Source: Clostridia bacterium (lineage in GTDB: Bacteria; Bacillota; Clostridia; Christensenellales; Borkfalkiaceae). From it: a DNA stretch of 5,190 nucleotides. Below the pieces are notes generated by a model. The model was not told the DNA's origin, made no database searches, and was given only the letters and a program-made list of their open reading frames with translations. Positions 1 to 5,190 of this stretch are shown in pieces; within the stretch, counting starts at the first letter, position 1; every line of letters begins with the position of its first letter. Position numbers and translations under genes: made by a program. The stretch covers positions 1 to 5,190 of the forward strand of contig JAIEAS010000304.1 of NCBI GenBank assembly GCA_029071285.1. The letters are read 5' to 3'.

Positions 1-27
1 ATGTTGTGGTTAGTGCAATCAATTTCG

Positions 28-711
28 TTATTTCAACGCCACGACATTATGCAAAAGCGCGGTGTATTTGTCGCTCAGTTCCGCGTCGATATGGAAGTGC
101 CCGAAGTACCAGTGCTTAAAATCAACAAAATCTTCGAAGTTTGAAAGCATATGGCTTTCCGGGCAAGCCGTTTTAATGCCAGCGGCAATTCTTAACTGCG
201 GATACATAAGCGCACGTTGCCCGCACGAATGGGTGATAACGTAGTCCACTTTGTTGCCGTAGCGTTTTAGGTTGGCAAACCCTTCGTCAAGCTCTTCATA
301 GGCAGGCAGCTCCTGCGCCCACCACTCTTTGCCCTCTATGCGGTAATCCCTGTCAATGCTCGTCGCCCCGCCGAAGGTGAAAATGGTCTTACCCTCTATT
401 TCGAAAATCTGCCCGCGCATCAAATGAATTATATCCTGCTTGATTTTATGTACCTTGCCGCCGTTTCACGTTTCAACGTGATAGGCGTTTATTAAATCGA
501 AATTTTCGTGATTGCCGTCCACGAAAAGCACGGTTACGGGCAAGTCGGAAAACTGCTTTAAATCGCTTTCAAGCGTATCCTTTGCCCACACCCCGCCAAA
601 GTCGCCCGCAATTATCACGTAATCGCTTTTCGTAAGCTCGGGGTGATTGTCGCAAAATACGCGCAAACAAAACAAGTCGCTCCTGTGAGTATCTCCCGTT
701 ACAAAAATCAT
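28..711 (-). pseudogene. Calcineurin-like metallophosphoesterase interrupted by one in-frame TGA
   Basis: Two open stretches, 711-466 and 423-28, lie in the same frame and join into one 227-codon gene when the TGA at codon 82 is ignored. The first part has the metal-binding motifs GDTH (D7, H9), GDFGG (D37) and GNHE (N67, H68). The second part has THS (H161) and GHFH (H205, H207). Together these make the full ligand set of a two-metal phosphoesterase, so neither half should be active alone. The 14 codons between the TGA and the TTG at 421-423 also read as family-like sequence (NGGKVHKI...), showing that no bases were gained or lost. In the related proteins I remember, the interrupted position is a tryptophan before GGK. 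The gene has a strong ribosome site and ends in TAA. It may be a recent pseudogene, a read-through gene or a sequencing error. The natural substrate is unknown; the family cleaves phosphodiesters and phosphomonoesters. Confidence 0.88.
466..468 (-). other. In-frame TGA at a usually tryptophan position
   Basis: This TGA is codon 82 of the metallophosphoesterase, between AYHVET and NGGKVH. The surrounding frame is intact and the flanking codons still encode family-like residues. A single G-to-A change from TGG would explain it. The next possible restart codons, TTG at 421-423 and ATG at 418-420, have only a weak AGGA-like sequence about 12-15 bases upstream. Confidence 0.9.
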
Positions 712-716
712 AAATT

Positions 717-724
717 CCTCCTTT
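717..724 (-). promoter_or_regulatory. Ribosome binding site of the metallophosphoesterase
   Basis: On the minus strand this reads AAAGGAGG, an almost perfect Shine-Dalgarno sequence five bases before the ATG at 709-711. It lies in the 18-base gap after the SGNH hydrolase stop. A strong intact site before a gene with a premature stop argues that the interruption is recent or is suppressed. Confidence 0.85.
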
Positions 725-729
725 AAAAA

Positions 730-1374
730 CTAAATTTGCCCGAGGACGATTTTAGCAATCGTCTTCATTCCCTCGGCATTGGGGTGAATCCCGTCAACCG
801 CTTCATAGCGGGCAGGCTGGTCGTAAAGCTCAATCAGTTTACAACCGTACGCCTTTGCGCACTCGCGAATAACGTTGCAGTAATCTTTCATATAACCGCC
901 TATTCTGTCCACGCTTATGCACAGCGTAAAGCACCATATTTCCGCGTCGGGATAGTTGCGCTTTATTCTTTCGAGCATAAACCTGTAAGCCGTTTTAAAG
1001 CAAGCTATATCGTCATCCCCGCCGTCAATCTCAACCTCCCAACCGGCGTCGTTCGTGCCCATATATACCATAATTACGTCGGGCTGCACGCCGTTTTCGC
1101 CTAAAAGAGAAGTCCGCTCCTCACTGCAGGCATAGGACGGAATACGGCACAGCTGGTGCTTGACGACGAGGCTTCCCGACCAGGAATTGTTGACGAGCAA
1201 TTTCCCGCCCACAGCGTCAATAACCTGCCCCCACCAGGTGTCTTTATACGTCTTTACCCCGCTGATCTCGCACATTTCGTATTTGTAAAAGCTGTCAAAT
1301 CCCAACGGATTATAGCCGTACAAAGTGCTTATGGAATCCCCCATAATAGAAAAATATTTGTCCTTATATTTCAT
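730..1374 (-). CDS. SGNH/GDSL-family hydrolase, cytoplasmic
   Basis: The 214-residue protein carries all four blocks of the SGNH hydrolase family: block I GDS at 12-14 with nucleophile S14, block II around N63-SWSG with G67, block III GTND at 106-109 with N108, and block V DGIHPN with catalytic D194 and H197. The family hydrolyses esters, including acyl and acetyl groups on lipids, sugars and other small molecules; the substrate here cannot be read from sequence. Length is normal for a single-domain member. No signal peptide or lipobox is present, so an intracellular role is likely. The start ATG at 1372-1374 lies one base after the upstream TGA, and its ribosome site is inside the upstream gene, which points to translational coupling. 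It ends in TAG 18 bases before the next gene. An active enzyme is expected because no key residue is missing. Confidence 0.9.
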   Translation of the reverse strand: MKYKDKYFSIMGDSISTLYGYNPLGFDSFYKYEMCEISGVKTYKDTWWGQVIDAVGGKLLVNNSWSGSLVVKHQLCRIPSYACSEERTSLLGENGVQPDVIMVYMGTNDAGWEVEIDGGDDDIACFKTAYRFMLERIKRNYPDAEIWCFTLCISVDRIGGYMKDYCNVIRECAKAYGCKLIELYDQPARYEAVDGIHPNAEGMKTIAKIVLGQI

Positions 1375-1375
1375 A

Positions 1376-2161
1376 TCATTCTCCGTGATTAATTCTTATT
1401 ACTGCGGCGTACAGCTCAAGCAAGGCGTCAAGCGAGTCTGCGGTATCTTCAACGGTTGCCACAACCGCCCCTGCTTTATAATGCAGATTTTTATATTCTT
1501 CGATTATCGAATCCGCCCTAATGGCGCTTACGCAATCGGCAGGCGCAAAACCTTCGTAGATTATCTGCAGCAAACCGTCGTCATATTCCAGTTTAAACTG
1601 CTCGCCGCCTATCGCTATTACGTTGCGGGACGTGCCTCCCGCATCTTCGTTTTTTATCTGCCTGCTCATGCAATCGTTGAAAATCCGTTTAAGGTTATAA
1701 AGCTTACCGAAATTGCCTAAACGGTTAAACGCTTCCTGTTCGTCGTCTTCGTCGGATTCGCCGTCATCGTCTTCTTCCTCTTCCCTCAGAGCTTCAAGTA
1801 ATTTTTCATAAGCTTCGTCTTCAAAGTCTTCGAAAGCTTTGTCTAAATCATCGTCTTCTTCGTCTTCATCGTCAACGCACACCGTTTCGTCATCGTCGTC
1901 ACTGCGCAATGAATTTCTCAACTTTTCCCTGTACTCATCCAACGAGCAGATATCGGGGTCGTCAGTCTTCTGAGCTCTCTCCAGTTTCTCCGCGCGCACG
2001 TTATACGTAATGCCCGAAGCAAATTGCAGACCGCCTTCTTCAACAAGCTCGGCAAATAATATTTTAGCCTCATTATACGACAATGAAAACTGTTTTTGCA
2101 CTGCCGGCAAGGTAATTATTTTTCTTTTCTTTATGTATTCTATTATTTTTTCCTTTTCCAT
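1376..2161 (-). CDS. FtsK-gamma-like winged-helix protein with hyperacidic linker
   Basis: The 261-residue product has three parts. Residues 1-54 closely resemble the gamma winged-helix domain of FtsK/SpoIIIE (pattern KRK...VQ.QF...YNEA...L...G), which in those translocases reads short DNA orientation sequences and loads the motor. Residues 55-87 form a charged linker. Residues 88-145 are dominated by Asp and Glu, probably disordered or interrupted by short helices (the 106-127 stretch could be helical). Residues about 150-261 look folded (VIAIGGEQFKLEYDDG and onward) but I do not recognise the domain. There is no signal peptide or membrane segment, so it should be cytoplasmic. It follows the TraG-like ATPase by 30 bases and ends one base before the next start codon, so it is probably co-translated with both. 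DNA binding is inferred from the N-terminal domain. The acidic part could bind a partner protein or mimic DNA. The stop is TGA, with TAA four codons later. Confidence 0.85.
   Translation of the reverse strand: MEKEKIIEYIKKRKIITLPAVQKQFSLSYNEAKILFAELVEEGGLQFASGITYNVRAEKLERAQKTDDPDICSLDEYREKLRNSLRSDDDDETVCVDDEDEEDDDLDKAFEDFEDEAYEKLLEALREEEEDDDGESDEDDEQEAFNRLGNFGKLYNLKRIFNDCMSRQIKNEDAGGTSRNVIAIGGEQFKLEYDDGLLQIIYEGFAPADCVSAIRADSIIEEYKNLHYKAGAVVATVEDTADSLDALLELYAAVIRINHGE
1381..1384 (-). promoter_or_regulatory. Ribosome binding site of the SGNH hydrolase
   Basis: The minus strand reads GGAG six bases before the ATG at 1372-1374. It lies inside the last codons of the winged-helix gene, so a ribosome finishing that gene would end almost on top of the new start. 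It supports the chosen ATG. Confidence 0.7.
1733..1900 (-). repeat. Low-complexity Asp/Glu codon tract
   Basis: This stretch of the winged-helix gene encodes residues 88-143, mostly Asp and Glu codons (GAT, GAC, GAA, GAG). On the plus strand it shows as irregular runs of TCGTC and TTCTTC trinucleotides. It is not a perfect tandem repeat and mixes synonymous codons, which suggests selection for acidity at the protein level more than recent slippage, although length variation between strains is plausible. Confidence 0.75.
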
Positions 2162-2170
2162 TTTACAAAT

Positions 2171-2176
2171 CTCCCC
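2171..2176 (-). promoter_or_regulatory. Ribosome binding site of the winged-helix protein
   Basis: The minus strand reads GGGGAG nine bases before the ATG at 2159-2161, in the 30-base gap after the TraG-like gene. The spacing is slightly long but acceptable. No hairpin is visible in this gap, so transcription probably continues through it. Confidence 0.65.
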
Positions 2177-2191
2177 GCTTAATTTTCACCG

Positions 2192-3868
2192 TTAATCAAA
2201 CAAACTGCGCCTCTTCTTTCTGGACATTACGTATTTATACTTTTTGTCAAAGGGATTGACGCCGCACGTATAATCGCTTTCCGAAGTCAACGGCAGGTTT
2301 TTAAACTCGTCGCAAAGAAAATACCTTTCCAGTTTAGAAAACATTACGTAGCCGCTGTTTGCTTCGGTTATAATGCACTCCCCCGGCTGGAAATGCGACA
2401 GCATACTCTTGGGTACAAGGGGAATAGTTTCAAGCTGGTATTGCTCTATATCCGCGCCCCTGCCGTTCAATGCGGACAACGGCGATATTCTGGTATACTT
2501 GCCGCACTCGTTTGAAAAGGCTTCCAAAGTGCTGGGATTGTTCGACCCGAAAAACACGTGAACGTTAAGATTGTCGCGGATGATTTCGGCAACGTCAGCC
2601 CCGTAAACGTTGTTGAGCTGGGCGTACGATTGTATTATCAGAATAAACCATATATTGCGCCCCGCACAGGCTGAAATGGTCGTATCGAAATCATTTATTT
2701 TAGCGAAATTACCAAACTCGTCCAATATGAAGTAAAAGGGTACTTCGAGTTTCCCGTCGGGCTTTTCGGTTGCCTGCTCGATAAGATAGCGGTAAGCCTC
2801 CTGCACGAACAGCGATATCAGCTGGTAGTGCACCTTGACCTCGTCCTTATAATTTATAAAAATCGCCACGGGGCCGTTAATCAGTTCGGACATATCAAAC
2901 GAATTACAGCTTGTAACCAGCCGCATCGCGCAATCGCGGAACATGGATATGCCTGTGTTAAAGACCGCCAGAATGCAAGACCTCGTTACGTCGCCGTTTT
3001 CGATAACCGTATTCTTTGCAAGCTGATATGCCTTTGAGCTTGGCTCTCTTCCCGTGAAGTATCCGTTGTCGTCAAACGACGAACCTTTACCGGAATGTAT
3101 GTTGTTTAACATCGAAAGTATGGTGCTGAACGAGAAGGTGTCTTCGGTAACGGGGTTTTCGTCCTTGTCGGAATCTTCCAGCATCGCCCATATAAAGGCT
3201 TTAAGAAACTCGCGGGCGGAATTTTCCCAATACGGGTCCTTTTGGCATAACGTGGGCAAAACTATTGCCGCCAAAGTGTCTATATCGTTGCCTATCTCGT
3301 CCAACAGCATCGAATACGCCTGCTCGATGGTGCCGTCCAGCTCATCCTGATTTTCGTAAATTACACCGCGGAATACGTTGCGCGGACCGTCGGGAGTATC
3401 GACAACGCCTACCTCATCGTAAATCGAAGCGGCTTTGCGGTACTTTCTGAAAATCGGGGTCAACGGATTCCAGCATTCGGAATGTTTGTAGTCGCGGAAA
3501 TTCAGCAAAATGACCTTATAGCCCTGCTCGCGGAGCGTTGCGGACGTCAGACGGTAAAGTTCGCCCTTGGGGTCGGATATTACCATACCCCTTCTGACTG
3601 ACTGTCTGGCAAACGATAAAATTGTGGGTATGACGTACGATGTGGTTTTACCGAGCCTCGTAGCGGCGATTACGCCCACGTGGTTTTCCTGTTCGGTATA
3701 TACCTGCATCAGCCGTCCGTCGACGTGCCAGCCGGCTTTCAACACGCCCGATATAGCTTTTTTACCCAATTCGGCATACGCCACCATGTTCGGCAATTTC
3801 TCCGAATCCTTATAGTGAACGAACTTTGTGTTTTCGTAACCGCTAATTATGCCGTTGTGATTTTCCAT
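2192..3868 (-). CDS. TraG/VirD4-family type IV coupling ATPase, soluble form
   Basis: This 558-residue protein belongs to the VirD4/TraG group of RecA-like hexameric ATPases, which typically pump or recruit DNA and protein at type IV secretion or conjugation channels. Visible motifs are a Walker A of the form [AG]x4GKT at 68-75 (G73, K74, T75), the family motif SDPKGE at 98-103, a Walker B in FYFILDEFGNF with D383 and E384, and the post-Walker IIQSYAQL at 411-418. The usual two N-terminal membrane helices are missing: the first 64 residues are polar, and an in-frame TAA at 3890-3892, eight codons before the ATG, rules out a longer start. The last about 20 residues are basic (SRKKRR). The ATG at 3866-3868 has a good ribosome site and overlaps the end of the upstream gene. 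A conjugative coupling role is the default reading, but no relaxase or mating-pore gene is visible in the window. Confidence 0.92.
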   Translation of the reverse strand: MENHNGIISGYENTKFVHYKDSEKLPNMVAYAELGKKAISGVLKAGWHVDGRLMQVYTEQENHVGVIAATRLGKTTSYVIPTILSFARQSVRRGMVISDPKGELYRLTSATLREQGYKVILLNFRDYKHSECWNPLTPIFRKYRKAASIYDEVGVVDTPDGPRNVFRGVIYENQDELDGTIEQAYSMLLDEIGNDIDTLAAIVLPTLCQKDPYWENSAREFLKAFIWAMLEDSDKDENPVTEDTFSFSTILSMLNNIHSGKGSSFDDNGYFTGREPSSKAYQLAKNTVIENGDVTRSCILAVFNTGISMFRDCAMRLVTSCNSFDMSELINGPVAIFINYKDEVKVHYQLISLFVQEAYRYLIEQATEKPDGKLEVPFYFILDEFGNFAKINDFDTTISACAGRNIWFILIIQSYAQLNNVYGADVAEIIRDNLNVHVFFGSNNPSTLEAFSNECGKYTRISPLSALNGRGADIEQYQLETIPLVPKSMLSHFQPGECIITEANSGYVMFSKLERYFLCDEFKNLPLTSESDYTCGVNPFDKKYKYVMSRKKRRSLFD

Positions 3869-5190
3869 TTGTATTTCCTCCGAATCCGATTACCGGTCTG
3901 TTGTCCGGTGAATATTTTTGTAACGTATCACGCGATAAGGTAATAGCCGCGCCCTTTTCGCGGCGGGCACGAACCGCAGCGTCAATGAGCTTTTCCGCCG
4001 TATCGATATCGTAGCCCTTAAACATTTGTAAAGCTTCGCCGTCGAGCCTTATGGATTTTAATCCGTAAACCTTTTCTTTGCTTGCAAGAATATCCTTAAT
4101 TGCCGACGGCATTTCCTCCGCTGTCACTTCCGAAAGCTCGATTACGTCACAGTACGGCTTTAACAGCTTGGCATTGCTTTCATCGCAGAAACAAATCGGC
4201 AGCACCGCACTCAGATTGAGCGTGACGTTCGGATTATTTAAGTGGAATTTCGCACGCCTGCCGCTTAACAGAATACTCTTCATTAAATCAATTTTGGCTG
4301 CCGCGGTTTCACCCGTAAAATAAAGTAAAAAGCGGTTGTCCTTGTCCTCGTTAATACTGCGGATAAAAATATTATTGGGAGTAGGTTCAAAGTCGTACTC
4401 GTTGAGTTCGGCAACGTCTATTATTTCAACGTGCGTATTTGCACTTTTTACAGCTATTGCGCTTGCATACATGTTCAATACGTAGTCCGAATCACAGCAC
4501 AGACATAACGGACGGTATGCGGGCAATTGCCTTAAATCACAGTTATTGAGCGCACGGGCAACCTGCGTCGCTTCGTTCTCCCTTTTCAGCGCGTTGTTTT
4601 TTACGGCGCTTACGTCTACCGCAACCGTTTTTTCATGCGTCAATTTCAAAGGCAAATCACCTATAACGCCGACCAATTCCTTACTTTGGGTGAATAACGT
4701 CTTTTCCTTATCTTTGAAGTATAACGCCATACTGTTCAGGATGCGTGCGTACTTGGGGTCGTAAACTTCACGCTTTAAAACGCCGGAATTGAAAGCCTTG
4801 TTTAACAATCTGACTTCATCGATATCCATGTCGCCGGCTCCTCCGTATTTCTTCGCTGCCGCTTCATACAGTTCCGCAAAAGGCGAATCCGCAACTTCCC
4901 TGCGAAGCCGGGCCATGTTGAATTGGCGGCTCTCTTTGCGGTAATGCAATAATGCAAGCGTGCCGACGCAATCATTCCAGTTAGCTGCTTTCAAAAGATT
5001 TTTTATGCCCGCTTTCATATTTTTACTAAGGAATATACCCTCGCATTGCAGAATACCCATTATACGCAAAGCGCTGACCAGTCCGCAGGTCGCCGCCGAA
5101 GAAATTTGCGTGTAAACCACGTTTCCCGACGCGTCCGCGTCAATCGCCAGATTTTGGTTTTGCGCCGCAAGTATGGCGTTGCCTTTAATG
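3843..5190 (-). CDS. Degenerate AAA+-like protein, N-terminus outside the window (partial)
   Basis: The frame stays open to the right edge, so at least 448 residues are visible and the true start is beyond base 5190. A GTG at 5118-5120 is possible but unlikely, because the reading frame continues upstream with ordinary protein sequence. Numbering residues from that GTG, residues 34-60 (KAGIKNLLKAA...LALLHY) resemble a Sel1/TPR-like helical repeat. Residues 200-330 have the layout of an AAA+ core: strand and loop near 203-222, strand RFLLYF near 263-268, sensor-1-like strand LPICFCDES at 307-315, then CDVIEL. Residues 330-415 look like a small helical AAA lid. The position expected for Walker A reads CCDSDYVLNMYA, with no GxxxxGK[ST], and no DE Walker B pair is visible, so ATP hydrolysis seems unlikely. 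The gene ends in TAG inside the next gene (26-base overlap), suggesting translational coupling with the TraG-like ATPase. The fold call is by eye; an unknown family is the alternative. Confidence 0.6.
   Translation of the reverse strand, partial: IKGNAILAAQNQNLAIDADASGNVVYTQISSAATCGLVSALRIMGILQCEGIFLSKNMKAGIKNLLKAANWNDCVGTLALLHYRKESRQFNMARLRREVADSPFAELYEAAAKKYGGAGDMDIDEVRLLNKAFNSGVLKREVYDPKYARILNSMALYFKDKEKTLFTQSKELVGVIGDLPLKLTHEKTVAVDVSAVKNNALKRENEATQVARALNNCDLRQLPAYRPLCLCCDSDYVLNMYASAIAVKSANTHVEIIDVAELNEYDFEPTPNNIFIRSINEDKDNRFLLYFTGETAAAKIDLMKSILLSGRRAKFHLNNPNVTLNLSAVLPICFCDESNAKLLKPYCDVIELSEVTAEEMPSAIKDILASKEKVYGLKSIRLDGEALQMFKGYDIDTAEKLIDAAVRARREKGAAITLSRDTLQKYSPDNRPVIGFGGNTNGKSQRHN
3876..3881 (-). 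promoter_or_regulatory. Ribosome binding site of the TraG-like ATPase
   Basis: The minus strand reads GGAGGA seven bases before the ATG at 3866-3868. It is contained in the 3' end of the upstream AAA+-like gene, where it is read as Gly-Gly. It fixes the start of the ATPase and therefore the absence of N-terminal membrane helices. Confidence 0.8.

Noticed and set aside
1..27. Transcription terminator after the last gene
   Set aside because: No inverted repeat followed by a T-run is visible on the minus strand in these bases; a terminator may lie beyond the left edge.
28..423. The downstream half of the metallophosphoesterase as an independent gene starting at TTG 421 or ATG 418
   Set aside because: It lacks the D, H and N ligands of the N-terminal half, has only a weak ribosome site, and the in-frame codons before it still encode family-like sequence.
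430..468. TGA read as selenocysteine
   Set aside because: The family position is Trp, not Cys, and I see no convincing hairpin immediately after the TGA.
466..468. TGA read as glycine, as in Gracilibacteria and Absconditabacteria
   Set aside because: The expected residue at this position is Trp and the rest of the window shows no other internal TGA to support such a code.
736..1104. Plus-strand open frame of 122 codons opposite the SGNH hydrolase
   Set aside because: It lies wholly antisense to a gene with clear catalytic motifs, has no family resemblance and no good ribosome site.
1325..1720. Plus-strand open frame of 131 codons opposite the winged-helix gene
   Set aside because: It is a shadow of the real gene, has no recognisable domain, and would cross the junction of two coupled minus-strand genes.
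1733..1900. Satellite or CRISPR-like repeat array
   Set aside because: The apparent repeats are Asp/Glu codons in a real gene; unit length and sequence are irregular and there are no spacers.
3054..3350. Plus-strand open frame of 98 codons inside the TraG-like gene
   Set aside because: It is antisense to a strongly supported coding region and shows biased residues typical of reverse-frame translation.
5118..5120. GTG as the true start of the AAA+-like gene
   Set aside because: The frame is open for 23 more codons to the window edge with normal protein-like sequence, so the start is more likely outside.

Overview
The window holds a compact set of five genes, all on the minus strand and transcribed from right to left. 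It has no RNA genes, insertion sequences, CRISPR arrays or clear terminators that I can see. Strong Shine-Dalgarno sequences (for example AAAGGAGG and GGAGGA), mid-range base composition by eye, and protein style point to a low-to-mid GC Gram-positive, probably an uncultured Clostridia-like member of the Firmicutes. That placement is an inference from style, not a proven assignment.

In transcription order the genes are: (1) bases 5190-3843, the C-terminal part of a degenerate AAA+-like protein with no visible P-loop, whose start lies outside the window; (2) bases 3868-2192, a complete VirD4/TraG-type hexameric ATPase (type IV coupling protein family) without membrane segments; (3) bases 2161-1376, a protein with an N-terminal FtsK-gamma-like winged helix, a very acidic middle and an unrecognised C-terminal domain; (4) bases 1374-730, an intracellular SGNH/GDSL hydrolase; (5) bases 711-28, a calcineurin-like metallophosphoesterase split by one in-frame TGA. 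Genes 1 and 2 overlap by 26 bases. The later gaps are 30, 1 and 18 bases, so an operon is very likely. No gap within the window exceeds 30 bases. The last 27 bases (1-27), downstream of gene 5, show no hairpin or gene.

The most interesting theme is genes 1-3. A soluble TraG-like motor sits between an AAA+-like partner and a separate protein carrying a winged helix of the type that FtsK/SpoIIIE translocases normally carry fused to the motor. No relaxase, VirB4 or other mating-pore gene is in view. My working idea, an inference only, is a DNA-handling machine whose motor and DNA-reading parts are on separate polypeptides, or the coupling module of a mobile element whose remaining genes lie beyond the right edge. 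The two hydrolases downstream may be accessory or unrelated passengers. The second notable point is the TGA in gene 5. It falls where relatives, as I recall them, have a conserved tryptophan, so it is either a TGG-to-TGA nonsense mutation, a read-through site or a sign of an altered code. The first is most likely, because all 15 other tryptophan codons are TGG.
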